Shown in pieces: positions 1-6,774 of a stretch of 12,605 nt of DNA (positions are counted from its first letter, which is position 1; the number at the start of each line of letters is the position of its first letter). The position numbers were made by a program, and so were the translations under genes. Below the pieces are notes generated by a model. That model was not told where the DNA came from. It made no database searches and was given only the letters and a program-made list of their open reading frames with translations. Source of the DNA: Thermoleophilia bacterium (lineage in GTDB: Bacteria > Actinomycetota > Thermoleophilia > Gaiellales > Gaiellaceae); the NCBI GenBank assembly GCA_025936595.1, contig JAICTB010000040.1, forward strand, positions 1-12,605, in the 5' to 3' direction.

Positions 1-547
1 GGGCTACATCGAGGCGGCACGGCAGGAGGAGATGTCGCACTACCTGCTCGAGCAGGGAGCAAGCGGCAAGCCGAGCCCGTTCACGACGTTCTACTTCCCG
101 CCGAACATGTTCGGCGACGCGCAGACGACGCTGAACGTGCTCGTCAGCCTCGAAGACGCGTTCATCGCTGCGTACCTCGTCGGCGTGCGCCAGTTCAGCC
201 ACGACGACCTGCGGGTGACCGCGGCGCGGATCATGGGGATCGAGTCGGATCACCGCACGCTCGCCCGCGTCGTCGCACCGGGCGTCGCGGCGGCGGACGG
301 CGGGCCGATCGAGCTCGTCACCGGCGTGCAGGGTGTCGCGGAGTCAGTCGACCCCCCGAACAACAACGGCTACGAGCGGACCCTGGGCTGGACGACGATC
401 GACCAGGCGATCGCCGCCCTGCTCCCGTTCGCCGATCAGGACGCGGCCGGGAAGGCCGGCTTCGACACCTCGAAGCCCTACACGTTCGAGCCGTTCGCGC
501 CGACGCTGCCGAGCCCGCTCGGCGAGTTCCACTCGTTCACAGGCTAG
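1..547 (+). CDS. Ferritin-like domain protein (3' part, 5' end outside window)
   Basis: The reading frame is open from base 2 to the TAG at 545-547 with no start in the window, so this is the C-terminal part of a longer gene; the in-frame ATG at 32 falls inside a helix and is unlikely to be the true start. The visible part resembles the bacterial ferritin-like (Ferritin_2 type) family, a four-helix bundle that can hold a di-iron centre. The clues are an ExxH motif near the left edge (Glu at 29-31, His at 38-40), a helix containing 'LEDAFIAAYLVGV', and a second ExxH in 'IESDHRTLARV'. These are the Glu and His positions expected to bind iron in such folds. A Pro/Gly-rich tail of about 80 residues follows. 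Members are often exported, but the N-terminus that would show this is missing. The gene converges on the minus-strand block and shares a hairpin terminator with it. Family assignment is fairly sure; iron binding and enzymatic role are inferred. Confidence 0.75.
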   Translation, partial: GYIEAARQEEMSHYLLEQGASGKPSPFTTFYFPPNMFGDAQTTLNVLVSLEDAFIAAYLVGVRQFSHDDLRVTAARIMGIESDHRTLARVVAPGVAAADGGPIELVTGVQGVAESVDPPNNNGYERTLGWTTIDQAIAALLPFADQDAAGKAGFDTSKPYTFEPFAPTLPSPLGEFHSFTG

Positions 548-565
548 AGGTAGTCGCTCGAGCAT

Positions 566-595
566 CGTGGGAGGCCGGCGAGCCGGCCTCCCACG
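566..595. terminator. Bidirectional hairpin terminator between convergent genes
   Basis: Arms CGTGGGAGGCCGG (566-578) and CCGGCCTCCCACG (583-595) are perfectly complementary over 13 bp around a 4-nt loop. The hairpin sits 18 nt after the stop of the plus-strand ferritin-like gene and 10 nt after the stop of the minus-strand secreted-protein gene, so it can serve both. There is no clear T-tract on either side, which is common in high-GC actinobacteria. Confidence 0.8.
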
Positions 596-605
596 CGTTG
601 CGCTC

Positions 606-1202
606 TCAGGGGCAGGTCACGTCCGGGTTCCACGACGCGAACATGCCGCTCGGGTTGTGCTTCCAGAGCCAGACGTGCAGGTCGTAGTGGATCGGCATGC
701 CGGGTGCGTGCCCGAGCATCGGGCCGTCGAACGCACGGCCGAAGATGCTCGGCCGGTCGCCGTCGGTCTTGACGTTCTGGTCGGCATCCGGCTGGAAGTA
801 CTCGGCGGCGACGAGCTCGAGCCCTCCGCCCGCCTTCGGCGCGTACACGAGGATCGGCGGCTTCGTCGCGACCGACGGCGCACCCGGCGCCATGAACGCC
901 ATGTTCATGTAGTGGATGCCCATGCCGCCTCCGTACGACGTCTGGTTCCGGTCGATCGGCGTCGCTGCGCACGGCGAGGCCGCGACATAGCCGGCCGCCT
1001 TCGCGACGTCGACGGAGCGGTACTTGTCGAGCGCGGCCTTCGTCCGCGCGAGCTCCTGCGCGATCTTCTTGCCGGGATACTTCGCCGCGTGGCTCGAGTG
1101 CGACGTCGCTGCGAAGGCGGTCCCCGCCACCGCAGCCAGGGCGACCGCGGCGATGACAGCGCTCCACCGTGCTCTGGGCGCCCACGAACGATGCTGCTTC
1201 AT
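606..1202 (-). CDS. Secreted protein of unknown function, His/Trp-rich C-terminus
   Basis: This 198-aa protein begins with a typical Sec signal peptide: basic start, hydrophobic stretch at about residues 14-30, and a likely cut after 'GTAFA'. The mature part has an Arg/Lys-rich helix (about 41-62) followed by a globular region. That region contains 'GYVAASPC', 'GGMGIHYMN' (about 92-100), 'EYFQPDAD' and a closing segment 'MPIHYDLHVWLWKHNP'. Two cysteines lie at the two ends of this region (78 and 197), so a disulphide is likely outside the cell. Five His (97, 165, 172, 176, 182) could bind a metal, but I know of no proven function for this family, which I have only an impression of seeing as uncharacterised secreted proteins. 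The ATG at 1202 overlaps the TAA stop of the upstream gene (TAATG). It is preceded by GAGGAGGAG, which also encodes the last three Glu codons of that gene, so translation is probably coupled. Start and export are well supported; function is unknown. Confidence 0.85.
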   Translation of the reverse strand: MKQHRSWAPRARWSAVIAAVALAAVAGTAFAATSHSSHAAKYPGKKIAQELARTKAALDKYRSVDVAKAAGYVAASPCAATPIDRNQTSYGGGMGIHYMNMAFMAPGAPSVATKPPILVYAPKAGGGLELVAAEYFQPDADQNVKTDGDRPSIFGRAFDGPMLGHAPGMPIHYDLHVWLWKHNPSGMFASWNPDVTCP

Positions 1203-1609
1203 TACTCCTCCTCGAGGTTCTGACGCGCCGCCTCGGGCACGTCGGGGTTGAAGACGTCGACCGTCCGGCGCCATGAGCCGTCGGCCTGTCGGCGGTGGAG
1301 GACGAGGTACTTGCCGGCGTCGGCGACGGGCGTACCGCCGTCGACGTCGAGGCCGAGGGTGTAGCGGCCGATCTCGATCGCGACCCCGTCGACGACCTGC
1401 AGCTCGATCGCGTGCAGCTCGACGCTCCTGAGGCCGAATGCGATCCCCTCCCGCCAGTACGCCTCGATCTGGCCGCGGCCTCTGATCAGCTCGGCTGCCG
1501 GTGTGAGCAGCGTGCCGTCGTCCGCGTAGAGCGCGGCGGCCGCCGCCGCGTCGCCGCGGGCCAGGGCCTCTGCAAGCGCAGAGGTGGCCGGTCCGGTCCC
1601 GTCCTCCAT
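1202..1609 (-). CDS. SnoaL/NTF2-like (DUF4440-type) small protein
   Basis: The 135-aa product has the length and pattern of the NTF2-like/SnoaL superfamily, a cone-shaped alpha+beta fold used by ketosteroid-isomerase-like enzymes and by many ligand-binding or stress proteins. Visible hallmarks are the N-terminal helix 'ALAEALARGDAAAAAALYADDGTLLTPAAELIRGRGQIEAYW' (given here only as a family pattern: residues about 11-52), then beta strands ending in 'GSWRRTVDVFNPD'. No catalytic residues can be assigned with confidence. The ATG at 1609 has no Shine-Dalgarno sequence. It lies 7 nt after a possible -10 element that follows a SARP-type direct repeat, so the mRNA may be leaderless. The gene overlaps the next one (secreted protein) by one base, TAATG, so the two are made together. 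Fold assignment is good; biochemical role is unknown. Confidence 0.82.
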   Translation of the reverse strand: MEDGTGPATSALAEALARGDAAAAAALYADDGTLLTPAAELIRGRGQIEAYWREGIAFGLRSVELHAIELQVVDGVAIEIGRYTLGLDVDGGTPVADAGKYLVLHRRQADGSWRRTVDVFNPDVPEAARQNLEEE

Positions 1610-1616
1610 GGTCCAG

Positions 1617-1649
1617 AGGCTCGCGCGGCGACGTTGCAGAAAGGTTGCA
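1617..1649 (-). promoter_or_regulatory. Putative SARP-box promoter of the SnoaL-like/secreted-protein operon
   Basis: On the minus strand the site reads TGCAACC-TTTC-TGCAACG (1649 down to 1632): two near-identical heptamers with a 4-bp spacer, an 11-bp period. Nine bases further on is GAGCCT (1622-1617), whose A at position 2 and T at position 6 match the strongest -10 positions. The ATG at 1609 follows after 7 more bases. SARP regulators such as ActII-ORF4, DnrI and AfsR are known to bind repeats with an 11-bp period about 8 bp upstream of a -10. A second site with the same geometry lies at 6240-6272. Binding by the adjacent SARP is inferred. Confidence 0.65.
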
Positions 1650-1678
1650 AGCGCGCCGTCGCGTTGCGATCGGGTGGG

Positions 1679-4453
1679 TCAGTCGGAGAGCCCCAGCGCC
1701 ACTGCTTCGTCGAGCGGCAGCGGCGCCGGCCACGGCAGATCCGGCATGGCGGCGGCGAACTCGCTGCGATCGAACTGCCCGAACCGCCCCCCGGTGTCCT
1801 CGACTGCCTCCACGGAGGACCAGAGGCGGAGCGCGCGGGCGTCGTCCCCCCGCAGCGCCGCCGCCCGCGCGAGGATCGCGAGGGCATGGAGTGTCTCCTG
1901 GTGGTTCGCCGTCTCGGAGGCGATCGCGAGATAGGCCCGGGCGTGGCGTTCGGCGTCGTCGACCTTCCCCTGCTCGAGCGCCATCTCCGCCAGGTCGGAG
2001 AGACCACGCACCTGCCACCAGACCCAGCCGATCTCCTGCGCCATCTCGAGCGCCTGCTCGATCATCGCGACGGCCGGCTCCCGGTTCCCCTCCTCCCACT
2101 CGATGCCGCCGAGGTTGCCGATCACCTGCAGCTCGCCGATGTGGTCGCCGATCGCACGGAACGTCTCGAGGCATTCTTCCCACTGGCGCCGCACGTACGC
2201 GAGGTCTCGATCGTGGTAGCCGACGACGCCGAGCCTGAACTTCGCATGTGCCATCCCCGCTGCATCGCCTGCTCGGCGCGCAAGCTCACCGCTTCGTTCG
2301 TACTGTGTGCGTGCGGCCGGCCACTTGCCCTGCACGTCGAGGCACGCTGCGTAATCACGGGTCGCGCCTACGAGCACGAGCGGGTCGATGCCGTTCGCGC
2401 GCGCGAGCAGCTGCTCGTAACGGCGTTCACCCTCCGACGTCGCGTGCACGACCCAGAAGTTCTCCAGCGCGAGCGCGATGCGCAGCCCGAGCTCGACGTC
2501 GCCGGAGACCGCCCAGTCCATCGCCGCGCGCAGGTTGTGCTGCTCGGCGAGAACGAGCTCCGCCCGCTGCGGGCCTTTGCCGAGCGACGTGACCGATAAG
2601 TTCGCCGCCTCGGCGACGTGGAGGTAGTGATCGGCGTGGCGACGCCTCACCTCCTCGGCCGCGGCATCCTCGCAGAGCTTCGCCGCTGCATACTGGCGGA
2701 CCGTCTCGAGCAGGCGATACCGGGTGCGCTCACCTGGTTCGGCAACGACGAGCGACGCATCCACGAGCCGCCCGAGCAGCTCGACCGCCCGGTCCTCGTC
2801 CCCGCCGAGACAGACGGCGGCGACCGCCTCCACGTCGGCGCCGCCCGCGAACACGGAAAGCCGGCGCAGCAGCTCCTGCTCGCTCTCCGCGAGCAGCTCG
2901 TAGCTCCAGTCCATCGTCGTCTGGAGCGTCCGGTGCCGAGGGTCGGCCACGCGCTGCCAGGCGCGCAGGAAGCGAAAACGGTCGTCCAGGCGTGCCGCGA
3001 TCTCGGCCGGCGAGAGTGCCTTCGCCCGCGCCGCCGCGAGCTCGATCGCGAGCGGCAGCCCGTCGAGCTCGCGGCAGATCGCCGCGACCGTCGCGAGCGC
3101 ACGCTCCTCGCCCGCGTCGCGCCGCACCGTCGCCGCGCGCTCGAGGAAGAGGCGCACCGCAGGCGACTGCTCGAGCTCCGCGTCCGGCACGCCCTCCCCT
3201 GGCACGCCCAACGGATCGAGCAGGTAGTCGAGCTCGCCCTCGACCGCGAGCGGGACACGGCTCGTCGCGAGCACGCCGACATGCGGGCAGTCGCGCACGA
3301 GCGCCTCTGCCAGCGCCGCGCAGGCTTCGACAAGGTGCTCGCAGTTGTCGAGGACGAGCAGCAACTCGAGCGTGCGGAGGTGGCCGAGGAGCCCCTCGAG
3401 CACGCCGCGGTCCGATCCCTCGGCGACGCCGAGCGTCTCCGCGACCGCGCCCGGGACGAGATCGGGGTCGGCGAGGGCGGTCAGCTCGACGAGCCATACC
3501 CCACCCGGCCACACGTCGACCTGGCGGCCCGCCGCCTCCAGCGCCAGGCGCGTCTTCCCCGAGCCGCCCATGCCGGTGAGCGTGATCAGCCGGCGCTCAC
3601 GGAGCAGCCGCTCCAGCTCCGCGAGCTCCCGTTCGCGGCCGACGAAGCTCGTCGCCCGGGCCGGGAGGTTATGTCGCGCCTCGACGTCCGGGACAGCGGC
3701 CACCTCCTGCCGGAGAATCGCCCGCTCGAGCTCCTTCAGCTCCTCGCCCGGCTCGAGCCCGAGCTCCGTATCGAGGAGCCGGCGCACGGCGCGGTAGGCG
3801 GCGAGCGCCTCTGCCTGACGGCCGCAGCGGTACAGCCCGAGCACGAGCTGGCGCTGGAAGCGCTCGCGGAGCGGCTCATCCTGCACGAGCGCTCGCAGCT
3901 CCGGAACGAGCGCCGCGTGGCGGCCGAGCGCCAGGTCGGCCTCGAGCCGCTCCTCCAGGCAGTCGAGCCGCAGCTCGTCCAGGCGGCGCGCCTCGTCCGA
4001 CAGCGACCCGCCGTCGCAGACGTCCGCGAGCGCGCGCCCGCGCCAGAGCGAGAGCGCCGCATGCAGACGCTCCGCCGCGACGCCCGCGGCCTGCCGCGCG
4101 AGCGCGTCGCGGCCCTGCTGCTGGAGCTCCACGAACCGGTGGACGTCCAGGCGCTCGGGATCGACGGTGATCGCGTAACCGCCTGCGCGCGTGACCACGG
4201 TGTCCGGACCGAGTGTGCGTCGCAACCGCGAGACGTAGGAGCGCAGCGTCTTCTCCGCGCCCGCGGGCGGACTGCCGAGCCACAGCTCCTCGGCGAGCCG
4301 GTCGGACGAAACCGGCCGGCCCGGCTCGAGCAGGAGGAGCGCGAGCAGGGCGCGCTGTCTGCGGCCGCCGAGCGGCAGCGCGTGCCCGTCCAGCACCGCC
4401 TCCACCGGCCCGAGGAGGCGGAACTCAACCCCTTGTCCTTCCGTGTCTGGCAC
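1679..4453 (-). CDS. SARP-family (AfsR-like) transcriptional activator: OmpR-type wHTH, BTAD, NB-ARC, TPR
   Basis: This 924-aa regulator has the complete large-SARP layout. Residues about 10-100 form an OmpR-type winged helix ('FRLLGPVEA', 'LRSYVSRLRRTLG', 'RAGGYAI'). Residues about 100-250 are the bacterial transcriptional activation domain ('LDVHRFVEL', 'ERFQRQLVLGLYRCGRQAEAL', 'DTELGLEPGEEL'). Then comes an NB-ARC STAND NTPase with 'FVGRERELAELERLL' at about 270, Walker A GMGGSGKT (294-301), Walker B 'LLLVLDNCEH' (about 364-373), 'LATSRVPL' and GLPLA (465-469). A 'LLETVRQYA' segment near 581 leads into TPR-like helices to the C-terminus. Such proteins bind direct repeats and recruit RNA polymerase, with ATP binding and the TPRs acting as the switch. 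The start is GTG at 4453, about 10 residues before the first conserved strand; I see no Shine-Dalgarno sequence. The AT-rich stretch 4461-4473 could hold its own promoter. Matching direct repeats upstream of both neighbouring units suggest local targets. Family assignment is very sure; the inducing signal is unknown. Confidence 0.95.
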   Translation of the reverse strand: MPDTEGQGVEFRLLGPVEAVLDGHALPLGGRRQRALLALLLLEPGRPVSSDRLAEELWLGSPPAGAEKTLRSYVSRLRRTLGPDTVVTRAGGYAITVDPERLDVHRFVELQQQGRDALARQAAGVAAERLHAALSLWRGRALADVCDGGSLSDEARRLDELRLDCLEERLEADLALGRHAALVPELRALVQDEPLRERFQRQLVLGLYRCGRQAEALAAYRAVRRLLDTELGLEPGEELKELERAILRQEVAAVPDVEARHNLPARATSFVGRERELAELERLLRERRLITLTGMGGSGKTRLALEAAGRQVDVWPGGVWLVELTALADPDLVPGAVAETLGVAEGSDRGVLEGLLGHLRTLELLLVLDNCEHLVEACAALAEALVRDCPHVGVLATSRVPLAVEGELDYLLDPLGVPGEGVPDAELEQSPAVRLFLERAATVRRDAGEERALATVAAICRELDGLPLAIELAAARAKALSPAEIAARLDDRFRFLRAWQRVADPRHRTLQTTMDWSYELLAESEQELLRRLSVFAGGADVEAVAAVCLGGDEDRAVELLGRLVDASLVVAEPGERTRYRLLETVRQYAAAKLCEDAAAEEVRRRHADHYLHVAEAANLSVTSLGKGPQRAELVLAEQHNLRAAMDWAVSGDVELGLRIALALENFWVVHATSEGERRYEQLLARANGIDPLVLVGATRDYAACLDVQGKWPAARTQYERSGELARRAGDAAGMAHAKFRLGVVGYHDRDLAYVRRQWEECLETFRAIGDHIGELQVIGNLGGIEWEEGNREPAVAMIEQALEMAQEIGWVWWQVRGLSDLAEMALEQGKVDDAERHARAYLAIASETANHQETLHALAILARAAALRGDDARALRLWSSVEAVEDTGGRFGQFDRSEFAAAMPDLPWPAPLPLDEAVALGLSD

Positions 4454-4478
4454 GAACGCGCATACACATAGCGGACCC

Positions 4479-4519
4479 GGCTGCGGCCCTCCTTTCGCGG
4501 TCGAAGGAGGGCCGCAGCC
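4479..4519 (-). terminator. Strong hairpin between the Ig-like gene and the SARP gene
   Basis: A perfect 16-bp stem, GGCTGCGGCCCTCCTT (4479-4494) with AAGGAGGGCCGCAGCC (4504-4519), and a 9-nt loop. It begins 7 nt after the stop of the minus-strand Ig-like gene and ends 25 nt before the GTG of the SARP gene. There is no T-tract after it on the minus strand. It most likely ends the Ig-like transcript; partial read-through into the SARP gene is possible. Confidence 0.75.
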
Positions 4520-4526
4520 GTCGATC

Positions 4527-6182
4527 TCAGAGCGTCCGTGCGAAGCCCGTCAGCAGCTGCACTTGCTCCGGCGTCAGCCAGCCGTTGCGGGCGACGAGGG
4601 CGAGCGTGGCCTCATAGCCCCGCAGGAGCCCGTCATCCGCGGGACCCGGAGAGGAACCGAGCCGGCCGGCTGCGCGCTCCGCCGCGGCGGCGAGCAGGTC
4701 GGCGAGAGCCTGTTGCTGCGGCGAGAGCAACGCGTAGGCCGGCGAGTCGTCCACGAGGCCGACGGTGAGTGCCGCGATGCTCGCTGGATCGGCGATGACC
4801 GTGAACGTCGTCGTCCCGCTGCCGGTGTTCCCGGCCGCGTCAGTTGCGGTCGCGGTCAGCACGTGGGTGCCGAGGCCGAACGCATAGGCGGGGCCGGTCG
4901 CCCCGGGGCACGTCGAGGTTCCGGCACCGGAGAGCGCGTCCGAGGCTGCGCAAGCGATTGCGACATCCTGGTCGACGGTGTAGCTCCCCGCGTTGCCGCT
5001 GTAGGCGACCGTCGGAGGCGTTTCGTCGATTCGCACGGCGACCGTGTGCGGCGTCTCCGCATTTCCGGCGGCGTCCGTTGCGAAGTAGGTGACGGTCGTC
5101 GTCCCCTCGGCGGTGACCGGCACGTCCACCGAGCTACCGGCCGTCGTGGTGGCCTCCTTCGACTGTGCGCCGGAGGTCGACGCGGTCAGGGACGCCACGC
5201 CCGAGCCGCCTTCCTCGTCGCGTGCGGTCACGTGTACGGTGACGGGCCCGTTGCTCCAGCCTGCGTCGTTCGGCACGGGTGCGATGGTGGCAGCACTTGT
5301 CGGGGCCGTCGTGTCGCTCGGAGCCGCGGGCGCACCGCCGACGACTGGGAGCAGGCCCGAGCTCGACGTCGCGACGACGTCGTCGGGAACGACGATGCGG
5401 AACGCCACGGTTCCGGTGAAGTCACCGAGGCCGTTCTCGGCCAGCACCGTCGACTGCAGGCCGTCGGCGAGCAGGCTCACCGTCTGCTCCAGGTCGGCCG
5501 TCAGCTCGCTCGTCCCCTGCGGCAGGTCGACCGGCACCGAGAACGTGTCATCGATCGTGGTCGGCGTGCCGTCGTTCGTGTCCGGCGTGTAGTCCTGCTC
5601 ATAGCCGCCGATTGGCAAGAGGCCCTCTCCGCGCACGAACGTGCAGCAGAAGTCGATTGCCACGTGCGTTCTCACCTGCGGGTCGCCGATCAGGTCGGGC
5701 GCGCCGTTCGTCGCGGCGAGCGTGCCGTGCACCGTTCCCTCGAGAAGCACTGTGGCCGCCTTCGAGAGCGTCAGCTCGTCGTCGATGCTCGCGCTGCCGT
5801 TCGTGTCGGCGACACCGCCGAAGTTCGGATCGGGAGCATTTCCGACGCGGATCGACGCGCCCGCTCCCGCGCGGAGAATCCCGGCGGCCTCGTCGACGGA
5901 CGCAGTCGCCCCGCCCGAGCGATCTGCGCAGCCGGTCGACGCGCAAGACGCCGCGTCGAGAGGCGCGAACGGCGCGAGCGGCCAGCCCCAGGAAGCGGAG
6001 GCGACGCCGTTCGCGCCGGCGTCGTCGGCGTTCTGGTCGATCTTCGTGGGCGACGTGCTGAGCCCGGACGTCTCGCCGGCATCGGCATACACCTGGACGC
6101 TCGCGTGAACACCGGCGCGAGCCTGTGCGCACGCAAGCAGCGAAGCAGCGGCCAGCGCGGCCGCGACAGCAACTCTTCTCAT
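4527..6182 (-). CDS. Secreted protein with tandem Ig-like domains
   Basis: This 551-aa exported protein starts at ATG 6182, chosen because it follows AGAGGAG at a good distance and opens a signal peptide (residues about 1-23, 'AQARA' cleavage site). 'SLLAC' ending at Cys18 is a weak lipobox, so a lipoprotein is possible but less likely. Residues about 24-285 form a Gly/Ala/Asp-rich, probably beta domain I do not recognise, with Cys at 80, 85, 179 and 180. After a Pro/Ala/Ser/Thr linker (about 274-296) come two Ig-like domains of the kind found in bacterial surface proteins. Each ends in a similar strand, 'YFATDAAGN' (366-374) and 'ATATDAAGN' (444-452), and the second starts at 'DETPPTVAYSG'. 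A helical tail of about 85 residues (467-551) ends the protein; there is no LPXTG motif or C-terminal membrane segment. A SARP-type direct repeat lies upstream. Likely an extracellular binding or surface protein; the ligand is unknown. Confidence 0.88.
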   Translation of the reverse strand: MRRVAVAAALAAASLLACAQARAGVHASVQVYADAGETSGLSTSPTKIDQNADDAGANGVASASWGWPLAPFAPLDAASCASTGCADRSGGATASVDEAAGILRAGAGASIRVGNAPDPNFGGVADTNGSASIDDELTLSKAATVLLEGTVHGTLAATNGAPDLIGDPQVRTHVAIDFCCTFVRGEGLLPIGGYEQDYTPDTNDGTPTTIDDTFSVPVDLPQGTSELTADLEQTVSLLADGLQSTVLAENGLGDFTGTVAFRIVVPDDVVATSSSGLLPVVGGAPAAPSDTTAPTSAATIAPVPNDAGWSNGPVTVHVTARDEEGGSGVASLTASTSGAQSKEATTTAGSSVDVPVTAEGTTTVTYFATDAAGNAETPHTVAVRIDETPPTVAYSGNAGSYTVDQDVAIACAASDALSGAGTSTCPGATGPAYAFGLGTHVLTATATDAAGNTGSGTTTFTVIADPASIAALTVGLVDDSPAYALLSPQQQALADLLAAAAERAAGRLGSSPGPADDGLLRGYEATLALVARNGWLTPEQVQLLTGFARTL

Positions 6183-6232
6183 GACACTCCTCTTTTCATT
6201 GACCGGCGGCGCGGCGTGCCGCGCCGCTCCAT
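6179..6232 (-). CDS. Possible 17-aa Arg-rich leader peptide, coupled to the Ig-like gene
   Basis: The ORF MERRGTPRRRSMKRGVS begins at the ATG at 6232, exactly at the predicted transcription start 7 nt after the putative -10 of the SARP-box promoter. It ends in a TGA that overlaps the ATG of the Ig-like gene (ATGA, 6179-6182). If the transcript is leaderless this peptide would be translated first, and ribosomes would deliver themselves to the next start. Six of 17 residues are Arg. The Ig-like gene has its own Shine-Dalgarno sequence, so coupling may not be needed. The evidence is position only; it may be chance. Confidence 0.3.
   Translation of the reverse strand: MERRGTPRRRSMKRGVS
6206..6227 (-). 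other. GC-only hairpin in the 5' leader of the Ig-like gene mRNA
   Basis: Arms GCGGCGCGG (6206-6214) and CCGCGCCGC (6219-6227) give a 9-bp all-GC stem with a tetraloop. In the minus-strand transcript it would lie a few bases from the predicted 5' end and upstream of the AGAGGAG ribosome site, leaving that site single-stranded. A 5'-end hairpin of this kind could protect the mRNA, or act with the leader peptide. This is an inference from the fold only. Confidence 0.45.
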
Positions 6233-6239
6233 CGCTTGG

Positions 6240-6272
6240 AGTGTCGGCGGGCGGCGTTGCAAAAACGTTGCA
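6240..6272 (-). promoter_or_regulatory. Putative SARP-box promoter of the Ig-like protein gene
   Basis: On the minus strand the site reads TGCAACG-TTTT-TGCAACG (6272 down to 6255): identical heptamers, a 4-bp spacer and an 11-bp period. GACACT (6245-6240) follows 9 bases later as a possible -10, and an ATG starts at 6232, exactly 22 nt after the repeat. This spacing is identical to the site upstream of the SnoaL-like gene. It sits in the divergent intergenic region (6183-6299), but the -10-like element and the match to the other site both point to the minus-strand gene. Confidence 0.68.
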
Positions 6273-6299
6273 GTCGAGCGGCGGCCGGCGGGCGCTGGT

Positions 6300-6710
6300 A
6301 TGAATCGCGCGGTGGCCGGCGCGCAGATCGACACGCTGAGTAGCGTCCCGCTGTTCGCGGAGCTCGACGCCGCCGAGTTGCAGGCGGTCGCCGACTCGAT
6401 GCACGAGGCCAACGTCCCTCCGGGCGCGGTCGTGACCGTGGAGGGCGGCCCCGGCGACGGCTTCTTCGTGATCGAGAGCGGCGAGGCCGAGGTCACGGTG
6501 CAGGGCGAGCCGCGCGGCACGCTGGCAGCCGGCGACTACTTCGGCGAGATCGCGCTGCTGATGGGCTCCGACCGCACCGCGACGGTCACGGCGACGAGCG
6601 ACCTTCGCTGCTACGCCCTGACGCCCTGGGATTTCCGGACACTCGTGGAAGGCAATCCGTCGATCGCCTGGAAGGTGATCCAGTCGATGGCCGCCCGCCT
6701 CGCCCAGTAG
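6300..6710 (+). CDS. Stand-alone cyclic-nucleotide-binding domain protein
   Basis: The 136-aa product is a single CRP/cNMP-binding domain with no DNA-binding helix-turn-helix after it. The N-terminal 'LSSVPLFAELDAAELQAVA' helix, the 'PPGAVVTVEGGPGDGFFVIESGEAEV' barrel strands (about residues 41-66) and the phosphate-binding cassette FGEIALL (81-87) with Arg92 in 'RTATVTA' are all present. These are the residues that hold the cyclic phosphate in cAMP/cGMP receptors, so ligand binding looks possible. The start is the ATG at 6300, just before the conserved first helix; a Shine-Dalgarno sequence is not obvious. The chain is full length for one domain and ends soon after the C-helix ('WKVIQSMAARLAQ'). 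It lies 64 nt upstream of the P450 fusion in the same direction, so it may act as a trans-acting regulatory subunit or partner of that enzyme. The fold is sure; the partner is inferred. Confidence 0.88.
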   Translation: MNRAVAGAQIDTLSSVPLFAELDAAELQAVADSMHEANVPPGAVVTVEGGPGDGFFVIESGEAEVTVQGEPRGTLAAGDYFGEIALLMGSDRTATVTATSDLRCYALTPWDFRTLVEGNPSIAWKVIQSMAARLAQ

Positions 6711-6761
6711 AGGCTAGGGAAGACCGGCGGCGCCCCGCGCGTCCAGTGTGCGAGAGATCTT

Positions 6762-6769
6762 GAGGGGGG
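6762..6769 (+). promoter_or_regulatory. Ribosome-binding site that fixes the P450 start
   Basis: GAGGGGGG ends 5 nt before the ATG at 6775. The frame is also open from a GTG at 6748, but that codon has no such site, so the ATG is preferred and the protein is 1144 aa. Confidence 0.65.
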
Positions 6770-6774
6770 CCGCG

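Noticed and set aside
1203..2183. Long upstream extension of the secreted-protein frame (525 codons in total)
   Set aside because: The signal peptide begins at the ATG at 1202, which has a strong ribosome site; the extension overlaps the SnoaL-like gene and part of the SARP gene in another frame.
2618..4471. A 617-codon plus-strand frame opposite the SARP gene
   Set aside because: Low-complexity Arg/Glu/Leu composition, no start signal and no motif, while the minus strand carries a full SARP protein.
6255..6272. Direct repeat as an operator for the plus-strand cyclic-nucleotide-binding gene
   Set aside because: No -10-like sequence lies at the right distance on the plus strand, while the minus strand matches the other site in orientation and spacing; a second role cannot be excluded.
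4443..6299. Upstream extension of the cyclic-nucleotide-binding gene frame
   Set aside because: The sequence before 6300 is Arg-rich noise opposite the Ig-like gene; the conserved domain begins right after the ATG at 6300.
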